Source: Paenibacillus sambharensis (GTDB lineage: Bacteria > Bacillota > Bacilli > Paenibacillales > Paenibacillaceae). Taken from it: a stretch of DNA of 64,000 nucleotides. The position numbers were made by a program, and so were the translations under genes. Where the stretch lies: contig NZ_QKRB01000057.1 of assembly GCF_003233845.1 (NCBI RefSeq), forward strand, positions 248,001 to 312,000, given 5' to 3'. Below are positions 17,215 to 25,685 of this stretch, one piece after another. How positions within the stretch are numbered: position 1 is the first letter of the stretch; the number at the start of each line of letters is the position of its first letter. Below the pieces are notes generated by a model. It did not search any database. It saw nothing but the letters and a program-made list of their open reading frames with translations, and was not told the DNA's origin.

Positions 17215-17931
17215 ATGTCTGAACAAATTCACCGCATACTTGTTGTTGACGATGAAGAGCGAATCCGCCGTTTGCTGAAGATGTACCTGGAGAAGGAAGG
17301 CTATATCATTGAAGAGGCCGAGGACGGCGAGACAGCACTAAGAATCGCTACCGCCGATGAGTTTGATCTCATTCTGCTGGATGTCATGCTGCCAGGTATG
17401 GATGGGATCGAGGTCTGCTCCAGATTAAGGCAATCCAAGGCTACTCCGGTTATTATGCTGACAGCCAAGGGCGAAGAGATGAACAGGGTCCAGGGCTTCG
17501 AAGTGGGAGCTGACGACTATGTCGTTAAGCCGTTCAGTCCGCGGGAAGTTATCTATCGTGTTAAAGCGATCCTGCGGCGTTCTTCTGCGACAGCCTTCTT
17601 ATCGAAGGAAGCGAACACCAGCAATAATATCGTATTCCCGCATCTGGTAATTGAACATGATGCCCACCGGGTCACGGCTGGAGGACATGAAGTGAGCCTG
17701 ACACCGAAAGAGTATGAGCTCCTGCACTACCTGGCTATTTCACCGGACAAGGTATTCTCGCGTGAAGACCTGCTTAAGGATGTGTGGAATTATGAATTTT
17801 TTGGTGATCTTCGTACGGTTGACACGCATGTCAAGCGTCTTCGGGAGAAGCTTAACAAGGTGTCTCCAGATGCAGCGGCCATGATCACGACCGTATGGGG
17901 TGTCGGCTACAAGTTAGAGGTGCCTAAGTAA
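17215..17931 (+). CDS. resD: Response regulator ResD
   Basis: OmpR-type transcription factor that activates respiration and anaerobic genes after phosphorylation by ResE. Receiver domain with the acidic pair VVDDEE (D12-D13), phosphate-accepting D56 in LILLDVMLPG, T in MLTAKG and K in VVKPFSPRE; C-terminal winged helix with SLTPKEYELLHYL and RTVDTHVKRLREKL. 238 residues; AAAGGAGAG upstream. Directly follows resC. Confidence 0.95.
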   Translation: MSEQIHRILVVDDEERIRRLLKMYLEKEGYIIEEAEDGETALRIATADEFDLILLDVMLPGMDGIEVCSRLRQSKATPVIMLTAKGEEMNRVQGFEVGADDYVVKPFSPREVIYRVKAILRRSSATAFLSKEANTSNNIVFPHLVIEHDAHRVTAGGHEVSLTPKEYELLHYLAISPDKVFSREDLLKDVWNYEFFGDLRTVDTHVKRLREKLNKVSPDAAAMITTVWGVGYKLEVPK

Positions 17932-17932
17932 G

Positions 17933-19390
17933 ATGGTGTTGCGGTTCTTGCGCAGCGTTGTAGGCAAGCTGTGGGCTACGATTATGGCCCTTGTAGCTGT
18001 GGTGCTGATCATACTCGGTATGTTCCTGCTCCAATATATCGATATTGCGTTTACGAATGCCGACGATGTCAAGATGCTCTTCATCATTACCTGTATCATC
18101 GGATTTACGCTCTCCACCTTCTTTGCTTTCTTCTTATCGTTCAAAATCACACAGCCTCTGCTTCAGCTGAAGAAGGCTGCCGATCTGATCGCCCAGGGCG
18201 AATACCGCACCCGGGTGCCCATTCGCTCTACGGATGAACTGGGAGAACTGGCGGGAACATTCAATCATATGGCGGCTGAAGTCGATAAGCTTATCGGGGA
18301 TTTGCAGCATGAGAAGGATCATCTGTCATCCATTCTGCGCAGTATGGCTGATGCCGTCATTACCTTCGATGCTACCGGAGAAGTCATTATGACCAACCCC
18401 GAAGGGGAACAGATTATGGAGCAGTGGAGCTCTATTTCCAGGGATCAGGAGCCGGGACAGCTGCAGAGGTATGGCTCCGTGCCTGCTCCGCTGTACGGTT
18501 TGTTCCGGGATGTACTGCGGCAGGGCAGAGATCAAACCGATAAGATGCATGTGCAGAACGACGTGTGGTCTATTGTTATGGCGCCACTCAAGTCAAAGGA
18601 AAGTGTTAGAGGAGCGGTAGCCGTGCTTCGGAACGTGACAGAGGAATACCGGCTGGAGAAGCTCCGCAAAGATTTCGTGGCCAATGTCTCCCATGAGATC
18701 CGCACACCGTTGTCCATGCTGCAGGGCTATAGTGAAGCCTTGCTTGACGATATTGCCGCTTCTCCTGAGGAGCGCAATGAGCTCGTCCAGGTGATACATG
18801 ACGAATCGCTGCGTATGGGACGACTGGTGAAGGATTTGCTTGATCTGGCCCGAATGGAAGCCGGTCATATGGAGATGAAGCTGGAACAGGCTGATCTAAG
18901 CGAACTGATCAAGCGGGTACACCGCAAGTTCTTGGTCTATGCCAAAGACCGGGGGATTGCCCTTCGGTATGATCTGCCAGGGGAACCGATACGGCTGGAG
19001 CAAGCAGACGAGGATCGTCTGGAACAAGTGCTTACGAATCTGCTGGATAATGCTATTCGTCACACGCCCGAAGGGAAAGAGATCAAGATATCCGCTGAGG
19101 AAACGGCTGTCAAGGATAAACCGTTTGCCAGAGTTACGGTAAGAGATAAGGGGCAGGGAATTCCCAAGGAAGACATTCCATTCATCTTTGAACGATTCTA
19201 CAAGGCCGACAAAGCGCGCACACGCGGTAACAGCGGTGGGACGGGGCTTGGCCTGGCAATCGTGAAGAATATCATCGAAGCTCATGCTGGTACTATTGAG
19301 GTTGCCAGCACACTTGGAGAAGGAACAGCTTTCACCCTGATGCTTCCTGTCGAAGGGCCCGGTGTACTGTCCAAGCCTCGCGAAACGTAG
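17933..19390 (+). CDS. resE: Sensor histidine kinase ResE, without a large extracytoplasmic domain
   Basis: Phosphorylates ResD. Order of parts: span 1 (about 12-35), a loop of only about 12 residues, span 2 (about 47-70), HAMP linker (70-122), PAS-type domain (about 128-235), dimerisation/phosphorylation helix NVSHEIRTPLSM (H254), and the ATPase domain with LTNLLDNAIRHTP, DKGQGIP and GGTGLGLAIV. The B. subtilis protein is about 100 residues longer and has a sizeable domain between the two spans; that is missing here, so signal input must come from the membrane or the PAS domain. Starts one base after the resD stop. Confidence 0.93.
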   Translation: MVLRFLRSVVGKLWATIMALVAVVLIILGMFLLQYIDIAFTNADDVKMLFIITCIIGFTLSTFFAFFLSFKITQPLLQLKKAADLIAQGEYRTRVPIRSTDELGELAGTFNHMAAEVDKLIGDLQHEKDHLSSILRSMADAVITFDATGEVIMTNPEGEQIMEQWSSISRDQEPGQLQRYGSVPAPLYGLFRDVLRQGRDQTDKMHVQNDVWSIVMAPLKSKESVRGAVAVLRNVTEEYRLEKLRKDFVANVSHEIRTPLSMLQGYSEALLDDIAASPEERNELVQVIHDESLRMGRLVKDLLDLARMEAGHMEMKLEQADLSELIKRVHRKFLVYAKDRGIALRYDLPGEPIRLEQADEDRLEQVLTNLLDNAIRHTPEGKEIKISAEETAVKDKPFARVTVRDKGQGIPKEDIPFIFERFYKADKARTRGNSGGTGLGLAIVKNIIEAHAGTIEVASTLGEGTAFTLMLPVEGPGVLSKPRET

Positions 19391-19425
19391 CGTTTAATCT
19401 TGTTGTTCGTGAAACAATAATATTA

Positions 19426-19465
19426 AATAACGGCCGTTCAGGAATTAACCTGGGCGGCCGTTATT
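19426..19465. terminator. Terminator hairpin after resE
   Basis: Long inverted repeat, AATAACGGCCG at 19426-19436 pairing with CGGCCGTTATT at 19455-19465. With T-rich flanks on both sides it may serve both resE and the convergent serA. Confidence 0.8.
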
Positions 19466-19493
19466 ATAATCCATATCATTCGATGCCAATAGA

Positions 19494-19538
19494 AGGGCTG
19501 TCCCAAAGGTCATACATACTGATCTTCGAGACAGCCCT
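19494..19538. terminator. Inverted repeat between resE and serA
   Basis: AGGGCTGTC at 19494-19502 pairs with GACAGCCCT at 19530-19538 across a 27-base loop. It lies 23 bases past the serA stop and may be its terminator, although the T-tract is poor. Confidence 0.5.
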
Positions 19539-19560
19539 GATTATGTTAATTGCTAATTAA

Positions 19561-21153
19561 TCAAACGAGCAGGATTTCTTTAGCCTTATTAACATCCGGC
19601 AGGCTGACAAGCTCTGCAATGACTTCCTTGGTTGCTGCCTTGTCCACAGTCAGGACCATAATCGCCGCTCCGCCAACCAGCTTCCGTCCAACCTGCATGG
19701 TTGCGATGTTAACGTCATTATTGCCAAGCAGGGTACCTACGCGGCCGATGATGCCCGGCTTATCGTTATGCTTGACAAGGATAAGATTGCCTTCCGGCGA
19801 GACATCAACCGGGAACTTGTCGATCTGTACAATACGGGTACCGTAACCGGTGAGCAGCGTGCCTGCTACGAGGCGTTCCTCGCTCTGTGTGCGCAGCGTG
19901 ACCGTCACCAGGTTAGTAAAGCCTTTGTGGGCGGTTGATTTGTTAACAACAATGTTCAGGTCACGTGTTTTGGCCAAGTGCATGGCATTAACCAGATTAA
20001 CCTGATCCGAACCGAGATGATGGGACAGTACACCCTTCACAACATAGCGGGTGAGCGGCTGTGTATCCACATCTGCGAGCTCTCCAGAGTAGCTGACGGT
20101 GATTTCTTCAACCGCACCATGGGCTAGCTGGGCTGCAAAGCTGCCCAGTCTTTCGCCAAGGGAGAAGTAAGGCTGAAGCTTGTTAAGGACATCGCCCGGT
20201 ACTGGAGGCATATTCACGGCGTTCTTGAACGCTTCGCCGCGCAGAATATGAAGAACCTGCTCGGAGACATCAATCGCAACATTCTCCTGGGCTTCTACGG
20301 TTGAAGCACCCAAGTGAGGGGTTACAATAATTTTCGGATTCGTAAGGAATGGATGATCCTTCTCCGGCGGCTCTACTTCGAATACGTCAAAGGCTGCGCC
20401 GGCTACGATGCCCTTGTCGATTGCTTCCACAAGAGCCTGCTCGTCAATAATGCCACCGCGGGCACAGTTAACGATCCGCATGCCAGGCTTCATGATTTCG
20501 AACTGCGGGCCTGCGATCATGTGGCGTGTTTCAGGAGTAAGCGGGGTATGGACAGTCATGAAATCCGCATTTCGGACAATGTCTTCAACAGAAGACAGCT
20601 TAACGCCCAGCTTGTTGGCGCGGTCTTCGGTCAGGAATGGATCATAGGCCAGAATTTCCATGCCGAACGCTTTGGCACGTGATGCCACCTCGCTGCCGAT
20701 TCTGCCCATTCCTAGAACGCCAAGCTTCTTGTTGCGGAGCTCCACGCCAAGGAAAGTCTTGCGGTCCCAGATGCCGTTAATCGTCTTGGTATAAGCTTGC
20801 GGAATATGACGGGCAAGCGCCATCATCATAGCGAAGGTATGCTCACAAGTTGTAATCGTGTTGCCATCCGGGGCATTGATGACGATGATGCCTCTCTCTG
20901 TGGCTGCAGGCAGGTCGATATTGTCGACGCCAACGCCTGCACGGCCTACAACCTTAAGCTGCTTGCCAGCTTCCATGATCCGTGCAGTGACTCGGGTCTG
21001 GCTGCGCACAAGCAGTGCGTCATATTCGCCGATAATAGCGACCAGCTCGTCCTCGCTAAGGCCGGGCTTCTTGTCGACAGAAACATCTTCAGCATCGACA
21101 AGCTGCTGGATTCCAAGGTCACTGATGGGGTCCGATACGAGTACTTTAAACAT
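19561..21153 (-). CDS. serA: D-3-phosphoglycerate dehydrogenase
   Basis: Oxidises 3-phosphoglycerate to phosphohydroxypyruvate, the first step of serine synthesis. NAD-binding motif GVLGMGRIGSEVASRA, substrate arginine region NCARGG, and catalytic histidine in PHLGAS. Beyond the catalytic half comes an intervening domain (about 320-445) and a C-terminal ACT domain (NLILVKHNDKPGIIGRVG), the usual serine-sensing site; this is the long form of SerA. 530 residues. ATG 21153 begins MFKVLVSD and has GGAGG 11 bases upstream. A leader with a terminator precedes it. Confidence 0.96.
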   Translation of the reverse strand: MFKVLVSDPISDLGIQQLVDAEDVSVDKKPGLSEDELVAIIGEYDALLVRSQTRVTARIMEAGKQLKVVGRAGVGVDNIDLPAATERGIIVINAPDGNTITTCEHTFAMMMALARHIPQAYTKTINGIWDRKTFLGVELRNKKLGVLGMGRIGSEVASRAKAFGMEILAYDPFLTEDRANKLGVKLSSVEDIVRNADFMTVHTPLTPETRHMIAGPQFEIMKPGMRIVNCARGGIIDEQALVEAIDKGIVAGAAFDVFEVEPPEKDHPFLTNPKIIVTPHLGASTVEAQENVAIDVSEQVLHILRGEAFKNAVNMPPVPGDVLNKLQPYFSLGERLGSFAAQLAHGAVEEITVSYSGELADVDTQPLTRYVVKGVLSHHLGSDQVNLVNAMHLAKTRDLNIVVNKSTAHKGFTNLVTVTLRTQSEERLVAGTLLTGYGTRIVQIDKFPVDVSPEGNLILVKHNDKPGIIGRVGTLLGNNDVNIATMQVGRKLVGGAAIMVLTVDKAATKEVIAELVSLPDVNKAKEILLV

Positions 21154-21192
21154 AATGCAACACGCCTCCATAATCATAGTGGTGGTAAAAGG

Positions 21193-21239
21193 AAAAAACT
21201 CCCGATCCCGGTACCGTTCGCTGCGGCGGGACGAGAGTT
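21193..21239 (-). terminator. Intrinsic terminator inside the serA leader (attenuator)
   Basis: On the minus strand, AACTCTCGTCCCG (21239 to 21227) pairs with CGGGATCGGGAGTT (21210 to 21197) and runs into six T. It lies about 40 bases before the serA start codon, so it can only matter as a conditional stop. Confidence 0.7.
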
Positions 21240-21270
21240 AGACCGGCATTGCTTGCTGTTAAGCTCGTTC

Positions 21271-21310
21271 CCGTTACTCGCATGTGAGCTTACGCTACAA
21301 CGAGTAACGG
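21271..21310 (-). promoter_or_regulatory. Upstream hairpin of the serA leader
   Basis: Perfect ten-base-pair stem (CCGTTACTCG with CGAGTAACGG) around a 20-base loop that itself can fold. A TATACT box on the minus strand (21319-21324) would start transcription just before it, giving a leader of about 160 bases with this hairpin first and the terminator second. Confidence 0.5.
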
Positions 21311-21528
21311 CTCTTGTAAGTATAGCTTATTCCATTCTTCAGAATAATCCTACTAATACGGAATAATTATCTTGTCCTTTCCTATTTTAAAGCATTAGAG
21401 CGCAAGAATGCAATCAGCAAACTTGATGAAATGTGAAAATTTCGTTATCATTCTACCGTAATTGGCGTGTTATGCCTGTTTATGTCATAATACGGCACAG
21501 TGGAAGCAAACGAGATGGAGGGTTTGAA

Positions 21529-21858
21529 GTGGCTGGAGAATGGCAGGACATTAGTCCGGAAGAATTGTTCAAACAGCTGGAAGAGGGACGGGTGGAACCA
21601 GCCAGTATAATAGATGTCCGTGAACAGGAGGAGTGGGACTACTACCACCTTCCAGGCACGAGGCATATCGCTATGAGCGTGATACACGAATCGCTTGACG
21701 ACCTGTCCAAGGACAAAGAGTGGTATGTGCTCTGTGCTCACGGCGTACGCAGTATGCATGTATGCAGTTATATGGCTGGACAAGGCTACAGCCGCCTCCG
21801 CAACATAACAGGCGGAATAGCGGCTGCAGCCTTGTTGAATGGTTTTCAATACGATTAA
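21529..21858 (+). CDS. Rhodanese-like domain protein
   Basis: Single rhodanese domain of 109 residues, probably carrying sulfur as a persulfide on C69. Motifs: IIDVREQEEW (28-37), HLPGTRHI, and the active loop CAHGVRS (69-75). GTG 21529 was chosen because GGAGG is seven bases upstream; a longer frame from 21433 runs through the promoter region. It is convergent with the next minus-strand gene and their stop codons overlap by four bases. Its sulfur acceptor is unknown. Confidence 0.88.
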   Translation: MAGEWQDISPEELFKQLEEGRVEPASIIDVREQEEWDYYHLPGTRHIAMSVIHESLDDLSKDKEWYVLCAHGVRSMHVCSYMAGQGYSRLRNITGGIAAAALLNGFQYD

Positions 21859-22769
21859 GAGATGAAGAATGGCAGCTGTGGAAGCAGTTCTTTGCTGTAG
21901 AACCTGGATTTGCTTGACATGAAATCTCCGCCGCGCACCGCTTCCGTTCCCAAGAGCAGGTCAACAATGGCGGATACCGTCTTGATCTTCATCTTGGAAG
22001 CCTGACCGGAGGCAATGAAAGCATCAATGCGCGCAGTCATATCCTGCGGATGATAACCGGTAAGAAGCTTGCGTGCTTCAAGCTGATCGGCGATCAGCTT
22101 GTTCTTGACAAGAATCGGCTGCGCTTTCCAGGTGGCGAGATCGAGCAGGCTTGGCGCTTCATAATTGCCGGGAACCTTCTTATTGACGGTCGATCCCCAC
22201 TTCAGCATGGCGCTGTAATATTCCTGTTGGCTCTGAAGGGCATACTCGGCAGCCTGCTTGTAGTAGGCATCCTTGAAGAGCAGGGCGGCAGTATCCGCCG
22301 GTGTCTTGCTCTTGGCTGCGGCTGTTTGCGCTTCAGCAGCCTGCTTGAACAGCTTAAGACTCTTCAATGTGCTGGTATGAGCGTCGACCAGCAGCGGTGA
22401 AACGGCCGGAAGGGAAGCTTTAGCGGCTTCCTTATACTGCTTATCCGCCAAGGCAGCCAGTTCCTTTAATTTATCGGCAGGCTCCTCGGTTAGTCCCGAT
22501 TTCATCCGGTCCGTTTCAGCTACCCATTCATTCAAAAATTCACGATACGGCAAAAATACGGTATGATAGTAGGACACAAGATCCTGCTGCTGGTATGCGG
22601 TGTCTTTGTCGGCGACCTCTGCATTCAGCTTTTTGCTTGGCACGTACTTTGCTTCAGTCTCTTCAGCACCGACCTTCATACCGTAGAGGAATGCGGCAAC
22701 GGCTACGACCAGCATGAAGATAAATCCAAGACTGAACAGCATTTCGGTTCGGGTTAATCGCTTTTCCAT
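21855..22769 (-). CDS. Membrane-anchored protein with a helical outer domain, unknown function
   Basis: 304 residues. After a short basic N terminus (MEKRLTRTEM) there is one membrane span (about 11-31), then a long domain that is strongly helical and lysine/alanine/glutamine-rich, reminiscent of a coiled or repeat-helix fold exposed outside the cell. ATG 22769 chosen for AAGGAG six bases upstream. It is monocistronic; its stop overlaps the rhodanese stop. I do not recognise a family. Confidence 0.7.
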   Translation of the reverse strand: MEKRLTRTEMLFSLGFIFMLVVAVAAFLYGMKVGAEETEAKYVPSKKLNAEVADKDTAYQQQDLVSYYHTVFLPYREFLNEWVAETDRMKSGLTEEPADKLKELAALADKQYKEAAKASLPAVSPLLVDAHTSTLKSLKLFKQAAEAQTAAAKSKTPADTAALLFKDAYYKQAAEYALQSQQEYYSAMLKWGSTVNKKVPGNYEAPSLLDLATWKAQPILVKNKLIADQLEARKLLTGYHPQDMTARIDAFIASGQASKMKIKTVSAIVDLLLGTEAVRGGDFMSSKSRFYSKELLPQLPFFIS

Positions 22770-22897
22770 GACAATCTCCTTCAATATATGTAGTGGGTAA
22801 AGTAGATGGATGTCGAATTATGACGGGATGTGTCTTAATTAGTATAGGTTATAATGACAAAAAAGGGAATAACGAACCTTGTGACAGGAAGGGAACT

Positions 22898-23491
22898 ATG
22901 AAAAAATTCGACATCAAGAACATCAAAATCCGAAAAGTCTCAGTCGATGAGCTGGATGACCGGATGCTGCTGATGAATTTGTATCTTACTCAAGTCCTTA
23001 CACTTATTATCGGCTTGGCATGGATTTTTTTTCAGGGGCGAAATCCTTTTTCACTTTTGGCTGTCCCGGAAGGATCTGCCTTTCTCTACTGGGGGTTTGG
23101 ATTGGCCGCAGCCGTGGTGGCGGTCGATCTCATTTTGTCCCGGTGGATACCGGAGGAGGCGGCGGATGACGGCGGCGTGAATGAGAGGTTGTTCCGCAGA
23201 AGGCCTGTCTGGCACATACTGGTGATTTCCTTTATAGTAGCCGTATGTGAGGAAATGCTCTTCAGAGGAGCCCTGCAACACGCATTTGGCCCATACTGGA
23301 CGAGTATTCTGTTTGCCGCTATACATGTCCGGTATCTGCGCCACTGGATACCGACAGGACTTGTTTTCTCTATTAGTTACGCTCTTGGCTGGATTTATAT
23401 CCAGACCGATACATTGTGGGCGCCGATCGCGGCACATTTTGCAATTGATATGGTTATGGGTCTCATTATTCGATTCCGGAGGGAAACATGA
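22898..23491 (+). CDS. CPBP-family intramembrane metalloprotease (YpbD-like)
   Basis: Putative membrane protease of the CAAX/bacteriocin-processing family. The three catalytic motifs are intact: EEMLFRG (E118, E119, R123), FAAIHVR (H143) and HFAID (H180, D184). 197 residues with about five spans. ATG 22898 has GGAAGGGA upstream; a longer frame from 22793 has no ribosome site. Position matches B. subtilis ypbD. The next gene starts within its stop codon, pointing to a shared task with the small membrane protein and the phosphoesterase. Substrate unknown. Confidence 0.88.
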   Translation: MKKFDIKNIKIRKVSVDELDDRMLLMNLYLTQVLTLIIGLAWIFFQGRNPFSLLAVPEGSAFLYWGFGLAAAVVAVDLILSRWIPEEAADDGGVNERLFRRRPVWHILVISFIVAVCEEMLFRGALQHAFGPYWTSILFAAIHVRYLRHWIPTGLVFSISYALGWIYIQTDTLWAPIAAHFAIDMVMGLIIRFRRET

Positions 23492-23700
23492 GCAGGGGAA
23501 GGAAACGTGGACAGCCGGCGGGACCGGCGCATCATGAAATTGTGCAGAAACCCGAACAGGAGGCGCTTCCCCCGCGCCGGGTTAAGCACCCGTCTAGCAA
23601 GCAGCAGGTAACCAAGTGGTTTTATAACTCCTTAATTTTTCTATTCCTGGCACTTGCCGCCGGCCTGTTCTGGTATGGCCGTCAGATGTCGGGGGAGTGA
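23488..23700 (+). CDS. Small basic membrane protein, unknown function
   Basis: 70 residues: a basic, proline-rich cytoplasmic half (MSRGRKRGQPAGP..., residues 1-43) and one membrane span (about 45-64). The ATG overlaps the stop of the CPBP protease gene by four bases and follows GGAGGGAA, so it is translationally coupled. In gene order it stands where B. subtilis has ypbE/ypbF, but I cannot assert homology. Confidence 0.72.
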   Translation: MSRGRKRGQPAGPAHHEIVQKPEQEALPPRRVKHPSSKQQVTKWFYNSLIFLFLALAAGLFWYGRQMSGE

Positions 23701-23756
23701 ATGAGCCGCTATTTTTCGCATATGAAATAAATAAGACAGTTACGGAGGTCGATCGC

Positions 23757-24632
23757 ATGCTCATTGCTGCTGCTCTGCTGTCTGCCGGGTCAATTGCGTT
23801 CGCTGTTTGGATGCTGGCTGAAGCATTCCGTACGGCTGTCAATACTGAAGAGGTAAGACTCCATCGTCTTCCTGCGTCCTTTGACGGGACGCGGATTTTT
23901 TTTATCAGCGACATTCATCGCAGAAGGCTCCCGCAGAAGCTGCTTGATGATCCGATATTATCTGAAGGGGCAGATCTGGTGCTGATTGGCGGCGATCTTC
24001 GTGAAGGGGGCGTGCCGCTGAAGCGGACCCGAGATAATGTAAGACTGCTCTCCCGGCTTGGACCAGTCTATTTGGTATATGGCAATCATGACCATGATGA
24101 GCCTGTTCGGGAACTGGAGGTGCTGCTCGAGGAAGAGCGGGTTAGGGTCTTGGTTAACGAGGCTGTCCGGCTGGAGAAGAAGGATGGAAGTGTGATTAGA
24201 CTGGTTGGGGTCGATGACCCCAAAACCCGCCGAGACCGGCTGGGGCTGGCCCTGGGAACGGGTAAGGCAGCAGTAGACCAGGAAACAATTCCGTTTACAC
24301 TGCTGCTGGCGCATGACCCCATCATAGCCGAACGGCTGCCGTGCAGCGGCGAAGGGAGCAGGATCGATCTGATCCTCGCCGGTCATACACATGGCGGGCA
24401 GATCGTCGTTCCCTTCGCTGGTGCTGTCATTAATTCCAAGTCGCTGAACCTTTACCCGAAAGGCTGGTTCCAGCTGCAGCAAGCCGGTATGGCAGTAGGC
24501 GAAGAATGCCGGATGCTCGTCAGCCGGGGGTTCGGCACTTCCAAAATTCCGTTCCGGCTTAGGGCGCCAGCGGAGGCGCATCTACTTACTCTTCGTTCTT
24601 GTCCCCAGTCTGAATCGTCTCGGGATCAATAA
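23757..24632 (+). CDS. Membrane-anchored metallophosphoesterase (YpbG-like)
   Basis: 291 residues: an N-terminal span (about 3-23) then a calcineurin-type phosphoesterase domain with all metal motifs, DIH (D52, H54), GGD (78-80), GNHD (109-112) and GHTHGG near residue 215. Start 23757 has GGAGG eight bases upstream; an upstream in-frame GTG at 23697 that overlaps the previous stop is the alternative. Third gene of the CPBP unit and syntenic with B. subtilis ypbG. Its last 47 bases overlap the end of the convergent deacetylase gene. Substrate unknown. Confidence 0.88.
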   Translation: MLIAAALLSAGSIAFAVWMLAEAFRTAVNTEEVRLHRLPASFDGTRIFFISDIHRRRLPQKLLDDPILSEGADLVLIGGDLREGGVPLKRTRDNVRLLSRLGPVYLVYGNHDHDEPVRELEVLLEEERVRVLVNEAVRLEKKDGSVIRLVGVDDPKTRRDRLGLALGTGKAAVDQETIPFTLLLAHDPIIAERLPCSGEGSRIDLILAGHTHGGQIVVPFAGAVINSKSLNLYPKGWFQLQQAGMAVGEECRMLVSRGFGTSKIPFRLRAPAEAHLLTLRSCPQSESSRDQ

Positions 24633-25533
24633 AGCCATAGCCCTTGCCTTCAAGCTTCGTAAGGAGCTGGTCAAGTGCTTCCGCTGTCCATGGCAGTTCA
24701 TGCATGAGGATATTGGCTCCCGGGTGCAGCTGATCCATTACATTGGTTATGACGGCATCCGGCTTGTTCTTGTTCTTGGGATCCCAATCGAGCGAACCGT
24801 TGGACCAGGTCATATACAGCAGTCCTTCATTCTTAGCGACTTCTTGTACACTGTCGCCTCCCGAGCCGAATGGCGGTCTGAACAGCTTGGGCTTGCTGCC
24901 GGTTACTTCGTTTACGAGCTCCTGAACATCTCCAATCTGCTTTCTGACTACGTCAGCCTTTTCCTTCTTCAGATCGATATGGTCCCAGGAATGGTTACCG
25001 ATTGAATGGCCGCTGTCTGCGATCAGCTTAAGCAGTTCTGGATTTGCTTTGGCCCGGTATCCGTTAACGAAGAAAACGGCTTTAGCGTTATGCTTCTCCA
25101 GCGTATCCAGCATGCTTTCCAGAAGATCACGCTCCTTAGGCCCGTCATCAAAGGTAAGCAGTACCACCTTCGCTGGTGTGCTCTCTTCGATGGGAACAAA
25201 ACGGTACGCCTCGTTCATACGGTATAGCGGGGAAGCAGCGGCTGTCTCTTCGCCATCAGAGGAAGCCGCTTCTTTGCTGCCCGCTGCCGAAGGGTCTTCC
25301 TTGATCGCATCTTCGTTGTCTTCCTGTACCTGATCCGGAGCAGCCTCAGGTGCGCTCTCCTCGGGCTGGGTAACAGTGTTATCCGGTGTCTTAGAGGGGG
25401 TATCCGTCAGGGTGGTATCTGTTTCAGCCGGCTGGCCTGGCGGATTGACATCCGTGTTTTCGTTTTGGCCGCAGGCAGCCAGTGTGAAGGCGAGAATGAT
25501 GATTGTAACGGCAGAATAGCATTTCGTCAGCAT
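24586..25533 (-). CDS. Polysaccharide deacetylase lipoprotein (NodB domain)
   Basis: 315-residue exported lipoprotein with lipobox LAAC (C21), a threonine/glutamate/alanine-rich linker (about 22-100), and a NodB carbohydrate deacetylase domain (about 120-300). Metal and catalytic motifs: LLTFDDGPKE, NHSWDHIDL (H-x3-H) and RPPFGSGG. It probably removes acetyl groups from peptidoglycan or another cell-wall glycan at the membrane surface. ATG 25533 has GGAGG five bases upstream. Runs against the phosphoesterase gene with overlapping 3' ends. Confidence 0.9.
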   Translation of the reverse strand: MLTKCYSAVTIIILAFTLAACGQNENTDVNPPGQPAETDTTLTDTPSKTPDNTVTQPEESAPEAAPDQVQEDNEDAIKEDPSAAGSKEAASSDGEETAAASPLYRMNEAYRFVPIEESTPAKVVLLTFDDGPKERDLLESMLDTLEKHNAKAVFFVNGYRAKANPELLKLIADSGHSIGNHSWDHIDLKKEKADVVRKQIGDVQELVNEVTGSKPKLFRPPFGSGGDSVQEVAKNEGLLYMTWSNGSLDWDPKNKNKPDAVITNVMDQLHPGANILMHELPWTAEALDQLLTKLEGKGYGFIDPETIQTGDKNEE

Positions 25534-25685
25534 GGTTACCTCCAATGAGTAGTTGATTGTAATTTATTGTAGCATTACCCCGATTTCACATCCAGAACCC
25601 TCACTTTCCTTAATTTGATCGGGATTACGGAAGATGTTCCGGACAAACTAATCCAGGAACCGAATTATTAAGGGAGGTACCCGTT

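Noticed and set aside
21180-21325. T-box riboswitch upstream of serA (minus strand)
   Set aside because: A GGTACC motif and a TCGTCCC stem recall T-box leaders, but GGTACC lies after TCGTCCC instead of before it, the AGGGTGG core is missing and the leader is too short for a full specifier stem.
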